Both the position numbers and the translations under genes were made by a program. From JABWBD01 sp040768665 (lineage in GTDB: Bacteria; Planctomycetota; Planctomycetia; Pirellulales; Thermoguttaceae), in NCBI GenBank assembly GCA_040768665.1, contig JAXGMN010000038.1, forward strand, positions 67,192 to 131,191: a stretch of 64,000 bases of DNA. Reading direction: 5' to 3'. The notes under the pieces were generated by a model. The model saw nothing but the letters and a program-made list of their open reading frames with translations, had not been told where the DNA came from and did no database searches. Shown here in pieces: positions 33,890 to 42,852 of this stretch; the stretch's first letter is position 1; each line of letters starts with the position of its first letter.

Positions 33890-34963
33890 ATGAGCGACCT
33901 GAACCACATCTCGGCCAAGATGGTCATTCACTCAGCAAAGGCCCTGGCAGGCTACGCGGCCGGCGAGCTTCTCGAATCCTCGCCCGGGTTGCAGGAGTGT
34001 CCTGATTCTGGTGCGTTCCAAAGATGGCAAAACCTCTTCGTGCAGTGCTTGCAGGAGTTGGCTGCCGCCGTTCAATTCAACCGGCCGCAATTACTCGTAC
34101 ATCACGTCGACTGGTTGAAGCGGCTGCTCACTGCAAGAGGGATCGAGGTTGGTGCACTCAAGTCGGGATTGGACGCTCTCGCAAAGGTGCTCGGCACAGA
34201 GCTTCCGGCGGAGGCGGCGAAGATTCCGGCCGCGATGTGTCTGGAGGCCTCACAGAGCCTTGAGCGGGAAACTGCGGTCCCTAGTCGGCCTCTGGCAGCG
34301 GACTCAGGCTACGGACGATTGGCGTCGAGCTACCTGTTGGCGATCTTGGAGGGAGATCGACCTCGGGCGATTCGCCTCGTTCTGGACGCTGCCGAAGCCG
34401 GGCATCCGGTTCGAGACCTGTACGCCAAGGTCTTGTTGCCCGCACAAGAGGAAGCGGGACGTATGTGGCAGGACGTGGAAATCAATATTGCGGAGGAGCA
34501 CTTTGCCACGGCGACCACGAGGGCAGTGATGGCACAGCTCCGTGCCCGAACCGTGGTGAAGCCCTCGAACGGCAAGACGCTGGTGACCTCGGCCGTGGTG
34601 AGCAACCAGCACGACATCGGGCTGCAAGTGGTGGCGGACTTCTTCGAAATGGACGGCTGGCGAGTAATCCAACTGGGCTCGGATGTTCCCATCCCCGACC
34701 TGGTGGAAGCCGTTGGTTTCTACCAGGCCGACGTACTGGGCCTTTCGGTGTGCTTGAGTTCCCAACTGATGACGCTCAAGGAAACGATCGAGGCTGTGCG
34801 GGGAAGCGAGTGCGGGGCCGCGGTGAAGATTCTCGTCGGTGGGCGAGGCTTGACTGGCGCCGCCGATCTGGCCGCGGAGTTCGGCGCCGACGGATACGCT
34901 GCGGATGCCACGGAAGCGGCTTCTTTGGTCGGCACGCTGGTGGGGCTCGGCGGGGTGCGATGA
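33890..34963 (+). CDS. Cobalamin-binding sensor protein with a CarH-like Wx9EH motif
   Basis: This is a 357-aa protein. Residues about 1-125 form a helical domain of unknown type. Residues about 140-220 look like the B12-binding four-helix cap (B12-binding-2), and about 228-350 like the Rossmann B12-binding domain (GKTLVTSAVVSNQHDIGLQV, AVGFYQADVLGLSVCLSS, AAVKILVGGRGLTGA). In the cap, Trp193 is followed after nine residues by Glu203-His204. This W-x9-EH signature is the hallmark of adenosylcobalamin photoreceptors such as CarH. His241 (QHDIG) fits the lower axial ligand. Unlike CarH there is no MerR DNA-binding domain. It follows the ECF sigma factor on the same strand. A light or cobalamin sensor is plausible, but a methyltransferase-like B12 carrier is an alternative. 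Confidence 0.78.
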   Translation: MSDLNHISAKMVIHSAKALAGYAAGELLESSPGLQECPDSGAFQRWQNLFVQCLQELAAAVQFNRPQLLVHHVDWLKRLLTARGIEVGALKSGLDALAKVLGTELPAEAAKIPAAMCLEASQSLERETAVPSRPLAADSGYGRLASSYLLAILEGDRPRAIRLVLDAAEAGHPVRDLYAKVLLPAQEEAGRMWQDVEINIAEEHFATATTRAVMAQLRARTVVKPSNGKTLVTSAVVSNQHDIGLQVVADFFEMDGWRVIQLGSDVPIPDLVEAVGFYQADVLGLSVCLSSQLMTLKETIEAVRGSECGAAVKILVGGRGLTGAADLAAEFGADGYAADATEAASLVGTLVGLGGVR

Positions 34964-35148
34964 ACGGCCGCCGGTGCAATGCTTCCAGCGAACCCCCAAG
35001 CCCTCGGGTGAACAAATGGCCGGAAGACGGAAGAAACGCCGCCTTTTGGCCGACGATCAGGCCGGCGGCGAGTCCTCGCGAGACGGTATGGCAAGCCGGC
35101 TGCCACGCGGCGCTGCTCGGCCGTATTGAGCTTTCGCATATCCAGGCA

Positions 35149-35197
35149 AGCGGGACGACTGCGGGGGCTTATGTCGCCCGCCTTTTCTTGTCCCGCT
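35149..35197 (+). terminator. Possible terminator or paired stem between the B12 gene and the SOUL gene
   Basis: AGCGGGAC (35149-35156) pairs with GTCCCGCT (35190-35197). Inside, GCGGG pairs with CCCGC, followed by CTTTTCTT. It could be a terminator or another palindromic element. The 320-base region 34964-35283 shows no other supported feature besides the GGAG before the SOUL gene. Confidence 0.4.
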
Positions 35198-35283
35198 GAA
35201 TCCAGCTTGTCTTCGTCTGCGAATATTGTCTCTGAATATGCCGTGCGTGCAGAAGCTTCAGCCCCCCAAGTGGAGAACAATCC

Positions 35284-35907
35284 ATGTTCTTGCGATTTCG
35301 CATGCTTACCACCATCTGCGTCTTTGTCATCGTTGGACTGTGCGTGCTGACCGTCCGAGCCGCTACGAGCAACGAGCCCTCTGCGGAACGGTTTCAGCCG
35401 ATCAAAGAAGCCGAGATGCCCAGCGGTTTCCCAACCTATACCCCGGTAGGCAAGATCGAAATCAAGGAATATCCGGCCTACCGTAAGGCCTTGGCCCGAG
35501 GGCCAGCCAAATTCTGGACTCTCTTCCAGCACATCAAGAGGAACAACGTGACAATGACAGCGCCGGTCGAGATGGACTACGGCGACCCTCTCGCACCCGA
35601 AGAAAGCGAACGCTCGATGTCTTTCCTTTACGAGCGAGCCGACCAGGGCTCCGCGGGACGACAGGGCAGCGTCGAGGTACTGGACATTCCGGCAATGACG
35701 GTCGTCAGCATCGGCTGCCGCGGGGCACGGACGGAGGTTTCGATTGCCGAGGCACGCGAGAATCTGATGGCTTGGTTCCACGAGAAGAAGGGGCAGTACG
35801 TCGTCTCGGGCCCCCTGCGAGTGATGGGCTACAACAGCCCGTTCGTTCCCCGGGACAAGAGTTTCTTCGAGGTACAGATACCCGTCAAGCCGGCAGTTGT
35901 CAACTGA
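35284..35907 (+). CDS. Secreted SOUL-family heme-binding protein
   Basis: The 207-aa protein has an N-terminal signal or anchor segment (RMLTTICVFVIVGLCVLTV) and a SOUL domain with EIKEYPAYRKALARG, NVTMTAPVEMDYG and the C-terminal GYNSPFVPRDKSFFEVQIPV. SOUL/HBP proteins bind heme or tetrapyrroles non-covalently. GGAGAAC before ATG 35284 supports the start. It shares a strand with the sigma factor and B12 gene but is 320 bases away, so joint transcription is uncertain. The function in bacteria is not defined. Confidence 0.88.
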   Translation: MFLRFRMLTTICVFVIVGLCVLTVRAATSNEPSAERFQPIKEAEMPSGFPTYTPVGKIEIKEYPAYRKALARGPAKFWTLFQHIKRNNVTMTAPVEMDYGDPLAPEESERSMSFLYERADQGSAGRQGSVEVLDIPAMTVVSIGCRGARTEVSIAEARENLMAWFHEKKGQYVVSGPLRVMGYNSPFVPRDKSFFEVQIPVKPAVVN

Positions 35908-36111
35908 CCGAGAAGCACATCGCCGGGTCGAGCTCTGGCGGCCGTCAGTTTTAGCGATACATTGACCTCGTACAAAATATAGGGTGGGACTGGCTACATT
36001 GGCGGTCGCCTGATGCCAGTGCCGATGCATCGCATGATCTTCGCCGGTATGCTTCGGGCCTTGGTCCGGGCCACTCAAGAAGAGGGCGAAAGACGGGATT
36101 CGGACGGGCCC

Positions 36112-37020
36112 CTATTTCGCCGCAGCCCCGTCTGACAACGACTGCTTCATCGAACAACGCGTCTCAATGCGCGACGCGTCCGTGGCTTTCCGCAACAGCC
36201 GGAACGGCGCCAACAGGTTGTCTCGCAGCAAGGTACGCGTTCCATTGGCGGAGAAGAGCACAAGAGTTGCGTCGTCTTGCGACAAATTGTGGGGATGCAT
36301 CCTCTGGATCGCATCCACCAGCGCCGAGAGGAAATTGTCGTCCCCGGTATCCTCGATCGTGGCGACGGTCTTCAGCAATCCTGCCACGCCCAGCAGGCTG
36401 CCATCGGCCGACTGAGCCTCGCTGAAGGCGTCGGTGTAACACAAGACCCGATCCCCGGTTTCCAGGCGGACCGTCACTTCCTGATAACCGACCTGCGCGA
36501 GGATGCCAAGTGGCAGGTCCGTAAGGCCTCCGGCACTTTCGCGCGAAGGGGCCGTCAGATCCAGAGTATTCCACTTGCGCAGCGCGGCTCGGAAAACAAA
36601 AGGGGTTGGGTGGCCGGCGTTGCACAACGACAGGGACCTCGTGGGGGCAAAGAACGAACTAACCACCGCTGTCGCGAAGTTACCCTCGGCGCTTACGGCA
36701 GCGAACTGCTCGTTCATGGCGGCAACGAAACGGCGCTGGCTGATGACGTTTACATTCTTCCGCATCAGATCGCGCAAACCCGCCGCGGTCTTGGCTACGA
36801 GCTCACCGTGGCCGCTGACGTCGGCTAACAGGATCCGGGTGATGCGCCCCGAAGCGCATGAGGAGAGGTAATAGACGTCGCCGCCCGCGGAAGCCTCCCC
36901 GAGCGGCTGACTCGAAACCCATACATCCAGCCCGGGCATCTGGAAGTGCTTTTCCACGCGCACGTTACCCCCCCAAACCTCCATGCATTGCATTCGTTCC
37001 GGACTCGGGGAGTGCTTCAT
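36112..37020 (-). CDS. SpoIIE-type PP2C serine phosphatase
   Basis: The 302-aa cytosolic phosphatase has the PP2C metal-binding aspartates in order: GGDVYYLSS, RILLADVSGHGE, and CYTDAFSEA with SQDDATLVLF near the C-terminus. NAGHPTPFVFR is the usual RsbU/SpoIIE block. There is no sensor domain; the N-terminus before residue 35 is short. Such enzymes dephosphorylate anti-sigma-factor antagonists in partner-switching. No STAS or anti-sigma kinase gene is nearby. The ATG at 37020 has no strong ribosome binding site. About 200 bases before it (35908-36111) hold nothing I can support. Confidence 0.9.
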   Translation of the reverse strand: MKHSPSPERMQCMEVWGGNVRVEKHFQMPGLDVWVSSQPLGEASAGGDVYYLSSCASGRITRILLADVSGHGELVAKTAAGLRDLMRKNVNVISQRRFVAAMNEQFAAVSAEGNFATAVVSSFFAPTRSLSLCNAGHPTPFVFRAALRKWNTLDLTAPSRESAGGLTDLPLGILAQVGYQEVTVRLETGDRVLCYTDAFSEAQSADGSLLGVAGLLKTVATIEDTGDDNFLSALVDAIQRMHPHNLSQDDATLVLFSANGTRTLLRDNLLAPFRLLRKATDASRIETRCSMKQSLSDGAAAK

Positions 37021-37561
37021 CGTTCGTCCGCTGGCTTGAATCGCAGGTTCTTTACCCGTCTGTCATTGTAGCGTGGTGTTCGCCTGAGTCTATTGGGAAG
37101 GGTTCGACCGGATTCGCGCATGCACGCACCGCGGGGCCTCCGAGGCGTCTATCATGACGATCGCGATCGTCGGTACCGGCATCAGGGGCCGGGGTTCTGC
37201 GTCGCCATCGGGGTGTATGAGCATCTCGTAGGCGCGATGGCGATTGGAGAGCCTGATTCGCATGGAACTCGAGCACACGCGGTTCGAGGACATGAGGTGG
37301 GAGGAGATCCGGGGCACCGCTTTGCGGATTCGTTCGCCATCATGCTTGATCGTGAATGACCGGCTCAGTAGAGTAAACGTCATGTGGTGACCGGCTCTTG
37401 ATCGCTGAGGATTTTGGGCGCGGATTTGCCAGGTTGACAGTTCTCTGTCTCGTTATGAAGCGTTGTCAAGGAATGAGTTGGCCAATTCCAATAAGACGTG
37501 GGGAGGTGAAAACGCGGGCATACGATCAGCGTAGTGGGGTTCCGGTTTTCTTCCCCATCTT

Positions 37562-37645
37562 CATCCGTGCCCCGGCCCTGGCATCCGTGCTACTCTGTCT
37601 CACAGTTCCATGAATAGCACGGATGGCAGGGCCGGGGCACGGATG
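37562..37645. repeat. 31-bp-arm inverted repeat upstream of the first Gfo/Idh/MocA gene
   Basis: The left arm (37562-37592, CATCCGTGCCCCGGCCCTGG onward) and right arm (37615-37645) are reverse complements with one mismatch; each arm carries CATCCGTGC twice. The right arm adds a false upstream ATG to the next gene's open frame. The rest of the 670-base region 37021-37690 shows no recognised gene; several short open frames at 37090-37383 have no family match I know. Confidence 0.8.
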
Positions 37646-37690
37646 CCGCTTTTTTCATTTTCTGCTGTCCACCAAATCAGGAGAGAAAGC

Positions 37691-39028
37691 ATGACTGTCA
37701 AGGGACTTTCGCGCCGCGATTTTCTCAAACTCGGCACCGCGACCGGCGCAGCAGTTTTAGCCGCATCACAACGGGTCCACTCCGCGGGGTCCGATGTCCT
37801 GCGAATCGGGCTGGTGGGCTGCGGTAGTCGCGGCCGCGGCTCCCTGCTCGATTCCCTGACCGCCATGCCGAACGTCCGAGTCGTCGCGCTGGGGGATCTC
37901 TTCCGGGAGAAGGCCGTCACGACCCGTGCGGCAATCGCCGCATCCGAAATCGGCAAAGGGCGGATCGACGTTCCCGACGAGCGGATCTTCACCGGATTCG
38001 ACAGTTACCAGGGGGTGATCGCCGAAAGCGATATCGTGCACATCGCGCTTCCGTCCCGATTTCATCCGCCGTACAATCTCGCCGCGGTCCAGGCCGGGAA
38101 ACACGCCTTCACGGAGAAACCGAACGGCATCGACGCCGACGGGGTTCATGTCACGATCGAAGCGGCCAAAATCGCCCAAGAGAAGAGACTCGCCAACGTC
38201 TCCGGTCTCTGCTATCGCTACGACATTCTCCGCACTCAGGCGATCGATCGGATCCGCAACGGCGAAATCGGCGAGATCATGGCCGTGCAGTCCGACTACC
38301 TCCGAACGCCATACAATCTCATTCCGAAGAAGCCGGAATGGTCGGAAACGGAATACCAGATTCGCAACTGGGAGCATTTCACGTGGCTCAACGGCGACGA
38401 GATCCAGCAGTCGCTCCTGCACAATCTCGACTCCGTCTTGTGGGCGCTGGAGGATGAACTGCCGGAGTCCTGCTACGCGCTCGGCGGCCGTTCCAGCGTT
38501 TTCAGCCCGGCGCTGGGCGACCTGTTCGACCACGCGTCGGTCATCTACGAGTACGCCGACGGCAAACGCATCTACGGTGCGACCCGCACGGCCGAAAACT
38601 GCTTCACTAGGAATATCGACGTCTTTCACGGAACGAAAGGACGGATGGTCTTCAACGCCACCGGAATTCCGCTAATGACCGACACGCGTGGGAACGAGCG
38701 GTGGCGCGCCGATCGTAACGACCGGATCCGCTCGATGTACGTCCAGGAGCATTACGCCCTTGTCAATTCCATCATGGAGGGCAAGCCGATCAACGACGGA
38801 TTCCGCATGGCGAATTCGACCATGGTCGGCGTCCTCGGCATGATCGCCAGTTTCACGGGCAAGAGGGAGTCGTACAAGGAGCTGTTCGAGAGCCGGTTCA
38901 GAATCGAGCCGAACGTCGACCATCCGTCGTTCGACATGCCGGTCGCGTCGCCGGACGCCAGTGGGCTCTACAAAATTCCCGTCCCGGGCGAGTACACCAT
39001 GAAGGCAAGAAGGGAGACATCCTCATGA
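37691..39028 (+). CDS. Tat-exported Gfo/Idh/MocA-family oxidoreductase
   Basis: The start at ATG 37691 has AGGAGAG upstream and gives a twin-arginine signal (LSRRDFLKLGTATGAAVLAA). The N-terminal Rossmann domain begins LRIGLVGCGSRGRGSLLDSL, and GKHAFTEKPNGIDADG contains the EKP motif shared by inositol and glucose-fructose oxidoreductases. The C-terminal alpha/beta domain follows, with the LLHNLDSVLWALEDELP region typical of planctomycete members. An exported NAD(P)-bound sugar oxidoreductase is likely. The substrate is unknown. The stop overlaps the ATG of the second family member (ATGA at 39025), so the two are translated together. Confidence 0.93.
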   Translation: MTVKGLSRRDFLKLGTATGAAVLAASQRVHSAGSDVLRIGLVGCGSRGRGSLLDSLTAMPNVRVVALGDLFREKAVTTRAAIAASEIGKGRIDVPDERIFTGFDSYQGVIAESDIVHIALPSRFHPPYNLAAVQAGKHAFTEKPNGIDADGVHVTIEAAKIAQEKRLANVSGLCYRYDILRTQAIDRIRNGEIGEIMAVQSDYLRTPYNLIPKKPEWSETEYQIRNWEHFTWLNGDEIQQSLLHNLDSVLWALEDELPESCYALGGRSSVFSPALGDLFDHASVIYEYADGKRIYGATRTAENCFTRNIDVFHGTKGRMVFNATGIPLMTDTRGNERWRADRNDRIRSMYVQEHYALVNSIMEGKPINDGFRMANSTMVGVLGMIASFTGKRESYKELFESRFRIEPNVDHPSFDMPVASPDASGLYKIPVPGEYTMKARRETSS

Positions 39029-40479
39029 AATCGTCGCGAAGGCAGTTTCTCGCGGGTTCGAGTGTTGTGCCTTTCCTGGGCCTGTTGGCGCCGGGATATC
39101 GATCGCCGGAAGATTTCTGCGAAACCATGGAGGCGACGACCGCGCAATACAAGGACCGCAAACAGGTATTCAACATGTGCGGATACGCGGCGCCGGCGAT
39201 TCCGCATTTGCGGGTCGGTTACATCGGACTCGGCAATCGCGGCTACGCGTCGATCCAGCGCCTCGGCCGGATGAATGCGGTGGAAATCCGGGCGATTTGC
39301 GACGTGTACGACTATCCGATCCAGCGGGCGAAAGACTTCCTCAAATCGATCGGCTGTCGCGAGCCGGCGGTCCATACCGGCTCGAACGAGGCGTGGAAAG
39401 GGATGTGCGAGCGCGATGACCTCGATCTGATCTATGTGCTCACCCCCACGTTCTATCATGCCGACATGGCGGTTCACGTGATGACGTCGGGCAAGCACGC
39501 GGCGGTTGAAGTCTCGGCGGCGCAGCGCGTCGACGACTGCTGGCGGCTGGTCGACACCTCGGAACGGACGCGGCGACATTGCGTCATGCTCGAGAATTGC
39601 GTTTACGATTTCTTCGAGTCGATGGTGATCAACATGGCGCATCAGGGTTCTTTTGGCGAGATCATTCACGCGAAAGGAGCGTATATCCATCCGGAGCGCC
39701 CGCTCTTCGGGGAGCCGAAACCGCCGCTCAGCAAGGAATCCGCCCCGTGGTACGGTTCGGTTCTGGCGATGGCGCCGGGAAACCGGATTCCGACACACGG
39801 GACCGCGCCGATCTGTCAGGCGATGAAGATCGGACGGGGCGACCGCCTCGATTACCTGACGTCGATGGAGACAAACGACTTCATCCGGGCGAAAACGGCG
39901 AACGAGCTGGCCGCGTCGGGAAGCGTCTATCATCAGCAGTTCAAGAACAAGCGTCACGCGGGAAACGTCAACACGACGATGATCCGCACCGTGAAAGGCA
40001 AGACCCTGCTGGTCGAGTTCGATGCCGTCAACCCGCGACCGTATTCACGCATTTTCCAGCTCTCAGGGAGCAAGGGGTTTGCCCAGAAATACCCGCTTCC
40101 GCCGCGTATCTATCCAGACGGCGAGCGTCTGGCGGGCGAAGCGGAAATGAAGGCGTTCGAGGAAGAGTACACACCGGAGTTGATCCGCTTTATTGAGAAG
40201 ACCGCGAAGAGATTCGGCGGCCACGGCGGCATGGATTTCACCGTCGATTGGCGGCTGGTCGACAATTTGCGGAACGGCCGGCCGCTGGACGTGGACGTTT
40301 ACGACGCCGCGCTCTGGAGTTCGATCACGCCGCTTACGCTTTGGTCGGTGATGAACCGTTCGTCGCCGATCGACGTCCCGGATTTCACTTGCGGCGCGTG
40401 GAAAACGAATCCCCCGCTCAGCCTCACGCTCAGGGGCGGCGGCAACACGGTGATGCGCGATGTTCCAGGAGAGAACTGA
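39025..40479 (+). CDS. Gfo/Idh/MocA-family protein of the GH109 type
   Basis: The protein starts with an RRQF twin-arginine-type signal (KSSRRQFLAGSSVVPFLGLL), then the Rossmann core LRVGYIGLGNRGYASIQRLG and a GKHAAVEVSAA block where the EKP lysine is not conserved. NRIPTHGTAPICQAMKIGRG, with GDRLDYLTSM after it, matches the GNxYPTHGxGP...GDRxDYLxSM signature of GH109 alpha-N-acetylgalactosaminidases, which use NAD+ for hydrolysis. A glycosidase rather than a dehydrogenase is therefore possible. It overlaps the preceding gene by four bases. The gene is directly followed by gene debris. The substrate cannot be read from sequence. Confidence 0.88.
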   Translation: MKSSRRQFLAGSSVVPFLGLLAPGYRSPEDFCETMEATTAQYKDRKQVFNMCGYAAPAIPHLRVGYIGLGNRGYASIQRLGRMNAVEIRAICDVYDYPIQRAKDFLKSIGCREPAVHTGSNEAWKGMCERDDLDLIYVLTPTFYHADMAVHVMTSGKHAAVEVSAAQRVDDCWRLVDTSERTRRHCVMLENCVYDFFESMVINMAHQGSFGEIIHAKGAYIHPERPLFGEPKPPLSKESAPWYGSVLAMAPGNRIPTHGTAPICQAMKIGRGDRLDYLTSMETNDFIRAKTANELAASGSVYHQQFKNKRHAGNVNTTMIRTVKGKTLLVEFDAVNPRPYSRIFQLSGSKGFAQKYPLPPRIYPDGERLAGEAEMKAFEEEYTPELIRFIEKTAKRFGGHGGMDFTVDWRLVDNLRNGRPLDVDVYDAALWSSITPLTLWSVMNRSSPIDVPDFTCGAWKTNPPLSLTLRGGGNTVMRDVPGEN

Positions 40480-40650
40480 TGCCGGCCTGGTTGGCATTCT
40501 CGAACCGTGGGTGTGCCGCTCCGGCGACGGCGGCCGGACTTGGGCGGTCGACAAGCGAGCGTTTCCCAGGGACCGTCCGGCCGGCAAGCCGTGTGTGCCG
40601 TTCGGCGACATCCACGCCGGTGCCGACGGGATGCTGCGTGTGGCCGTCAT
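40480..40650 (+). pseudogene. Fragment of a sialidase-like (BNR/Asp-box) gene
   Basis: The frame reads ILEPWVCRSGDGGRTWAVDK and later VPFGDIHAGADGMLRVAV. SGDGGRTW is a classic Asp box (S-x-D-x-G-x-x-W). Only about 55 codons are recognisable; no start or catalytic set is present. It directly follows the GH109-like gene and breaks off at about 40650, where a PIN fragment on the other strand begins. This is the debris of a lost gene. Confidence 0.6.
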
Positions 40651-40731
40651 GTCCTGGATACCCTCGAAATCCTTGTCTTCCGTCCAGATCGGGCAATTGA
40701 GCTTGAGACCAAGCGCGAGCACATCCGTTTA
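40648..40731 (-). pseudogene. C-terminal fragment of a PIN-domain (VapC-like) toxin
   Basis: On the minus strand the frame reads LALGLKLNCPIWTEDKDFEG, the hallmark C-terminal block of PIN ribonucleases (alpha helix, PxWTxDxDF). An in-frame TAA lies three codons upstream of LALGL, and the frame continues downstream into the sialidase-like debris. The catalytic N-terminal half is absent. No antitoxin gene is visible. It marks a recombination junction with the sialidase fragment. Confidence 0.55.
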
Positions 40732-40911
40732 CTGCGACGCAGAAAAAACGAATGCCGATGGCCTCAGAGCTTGAGCAGCGAATAGCACCTTACCTCTCCC
40801 GTGCCCTGTGCTTGACAGAAATCGGCTTTGGGCCGAGAATTCGGAGCCGTCAGGTCCGCCAAACCGCCTTTTGTGCCTGTCAGCGCCTACTGCCGATTTC
40901 CGTGGGGGAGT

Positions 40912-41014
40912 GGTCTGATGAAAAAGGGGGCAGGCACCGCAACCGGTAGTGGTTTGTCTCCGCAGCAGGTACAAGGTGTTGCGGAGGCTGTCCCCTTTTT
41001 CATTACCCCAGTCC
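40912..41014. repeat. Palindromic element just upstream of the metal-binding lipoprotein gene
   Basis: GGTCTGATGAAAAAGGGGGC (left) and GTCCCCTTTTTCATTACCCC (right, followed by AGTCC) are imperfect inverted copies; GCACCGCAAC and GTTGCGGAGG extend the pairing inward. The element ends 12 bases before the start codon, directly before AGGAG, so it lies in the leader. The right end is shared with the element upstream of leuS. Confidence 0.7.
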
Positions 41015-41026
41015 AGGAGTGTTTTC

Positions 41027-42049
41027 ATGCAGCGACCGAGATGCCTCCGTGAGTTCCGGCCATTGGGGGCTCCGGCACTCGGCTTGATCCTGTTCTTTCT
41101 CAGCGGCTGCGGCTCATCAAGCTCCGGCCCAACAGAGGGGGGCGGAGAAATCTCGCGTTTCTCGGGCAGGTATCCCTACACGGTCGTGACCACCACCGCC
41201 ATGGTTACCGACATCGTCAGGGTCGTTGCCGGGGACAAGGCCGGAGTGACCGGGCTGATGGGCGAGGGTGTCGATCCACACCTGTACAAGCCAACTCGCA
41301 GCGACGTACGGCGGTTGATCGACGCCGATGTCGTCTTCTACTCGGGGCTCATGCTCGAAGGCCGGATGAGCGATACGCTCACCCAGATCGCACGATCCGG
41401 CACGCCTGTCTACGCCGTCACCGAGGGAATCGACCCGTCGCTTCTCCTCCGACCGGAAGGCGCTCAGGGCCACTGGGACCCCCATGTCTGGATGGATGTT
41501 GCCGCCTGGGCCGAATGCGTCGCTTTTGTGAACGAGAAGCTCTGCTGGTTCGACCCTTCCCACGCCGAGGAGTATCGGACCAGGGCCGCCGCGTACCGGG
41601 CCGAACTCGACGACCTTGACGCCTACGTCCGTCGCGTGATTGCCAGCATCCCCGAGCGGCAGCGAGTGCTGATCACCGCCCATGATGCTTTCGAGTACTT
41701 CTCGCGCGCCTACGGAATGCCGGTTCGGTCGATCCAGGGAATCTCGACCGAGTCCGAAGCCGGTGTGAACGACATCAATCAGTTGGTCGACTTTATCGTC
41801 GAACGCAAGATCAAGGCGATCTTCGTCGAGTCGAGTGTTTCCCAACAGAATATCCTGGCCATGGTCGAAGGCGCTGCGCAGAAAGGCTGGGACGTGGCCA
41901 TCGGCGGCCAACTCTTTTCCGATGCCATGGGACCGTCCGGCACCTACGAAGGCACATACGTCGGCATGATCGACCACAACGCCACCACCATCGCGCGTGC
42001 GCTGGGCGGCGAAGCCCCCGAAAAAGGTCTTCTGGGCAAGCTGAAATGA
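41027..42049 (+). CDS. Metal ABC transporter substrate-binding lipoprotein (Mn/Zn/Fe type)
   Basis: The 340-aa lipoprotein begins at ATG 41027 (AGGAG upstream) with a signal peptide ending in the lipobox LSGC. Cluster A-I binding proteins hold one divalent metal with His/His/Glu/Asp, and candidates for all four are visible: His in GVDPHLYKPT, His in WDPHVWMD, Glu in GISTESEAG and Asp in GGQLFSDAMG. The set His-His-Glu-Asp is most typical for Mn2+ or Fe2+ rather than Zn2+, but specificity is not proven. The gene order here (binding protein, ATPase, permease with DtxR domain, permease) is that of Chlamydia ytgA-B-C/R-D. The stop overlaps the ATPase ATG (ATGA at 42046). Confidence 0.93.
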   Translation: MQRPRCLREFRPLGAPALGLILFFLSGCGSSSSGPTEGGGEISRFSGRYPYTVVTTTAMVTDIVRVVAGDKAGVTGLMGEGVDPHLYKPTRSDVRRLIDADVVFYSGLMLEGRMSDTLTQIARSGTPVYAVTEGIDPSLLLRPEGAQGHWDPHVWMDVAAWAECVAFVNEKLCWFDPSHAEEYRTRAAAYRAELDDLDAYVRRVIASIPERQRVLITAHDAFEYFSRAYGMPVRSIQGISTESEAGVNDINQLVDFIVERKIKAIFVESSVSQQNILAMVEGAAQKGWDVAIGGQLFSDAMGPSGTYEGTYVGMIDHNATTIARALGGEAPEKGLLGKLK

Positions 42050-42852
42050 TCCAACTCTCCAACTCCGACCCCGTCGCCGAACATCCTGCCAGCTCCCCGC
42101 TGACGATTCACGACATGACGGTGGCCTACCACCGCAAGCCCGTCCTCTGGGACATTGATTACAACGCTCCCAAGGGCCGGCTCGTCGCCATCGTCGGGCC
42201 CAACGGCGCCGGGAAGAGCACGCTTATCAAAGCCGTCCTCGATCTGATTCCTCGTGCCTCCGGCGAGGTGAAGTTCTTTGGGCTCCCCTATCGCAATGAG
42301 CGGAACCGCATCGGTTACGTGCCGCAGCGTGAAAGCGTCGATTGGGACTTCCCGGTCAGCGCGCTCGACGTCGTGGCGATGGGACTCTATCGCAAGATCG
42401 GCTGGTGCCGGCCCGTCACCGCCAAATACCGCAGAATGGCCCTGGATGCCCTCGAGCGGGTCGGGATGGCCGGCTTCGCCCGGCGGCAGATCAGCCAGCT
42501 CTCCGGTGGGCAGCAACAGCGGGTCTTCCTTGCGCGGGCTCTCGCCCAGGATGCCGACCTTTACCTGATGGACGAGCCCTTCACCGGAGTGGACGCGGCA
42601 ACCGAGCGGGCGATCGTCGGCATTCTCCGCGATCTCCGTAGTACCGGGAAAACCGCACTCGTCGTCCATCATGACCTCCAGACGGTGCCCGAGTACTTCG
42701 ATCACGTCATCCTGATCAACATGCGCCTGGTCGCCACCGGCCCGGTCCAGGAAGTCTTCACCCCCGACAACCTCCGTAAGACCTACGGTGGCAAGCTCGC
42801 CCTGCTCGACCGCGTCGGCCACCAGATGACGCTCGCCGGAGGAGGGGAATGA
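42046..42852 (+). CDS. Metal ABC transporter ATPase
   Basis: This is the cytosolic ATP-binding subunit that drives metal import. Walker A is GPNGAGKST, the Q-loop region is YVPQRESVDWDFP, the signature is QLSGGQQQRVFLARAL, Walker B is LYLMDEPFTGVD and the switch histidine is in VVHHDL. The wording YVPQRxSVDWDFPxxxxDVVxMG is characteristic of Mn/Fe/Zn (MntB/YtgB) ATPases. Length (268 aa) is normal. It overlaps both neighbours by four bases (ATGA), so the first three genes of the operon are translationally coupled. Confidence 0.96.
   Translation: MIQLSNSDPVAEHPASSPLTIHDMTVAYHRKPVLWDIDYNAPKGRLVAIVGPNGAGKSTLIKAVLDLIPRASGEVKFFGLPYRNERNRIGYVPQRESVDWDFPVSALDVVAMGLYRKIGWCRPVTAKYRRMALDALERVGMAGFARRQISQLSGGQQQRVFLARALAQDADLYLMDEPFTGVDAATERAIVGILRDLRSTGKTALVVHHDLQTVPEYFDHVILINMRLVATGPVQEVFTPDNLRKTYGGKLALLDRVGHQMTLAGGGE

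Noticed and set aside
37090..37383. A possible 97-codon minus-strand gene in the long gap
   Set aside because: There is no recognisable motif, competing frames on the other strand are equally open, and no ribosome binding site is seen.
37610..37690. Upstream start for the first Gfo/Idh/MocA gene
   Set aside because: It lies within a palindromic repeat, and the Tat signal and AGGAG point to 37691.
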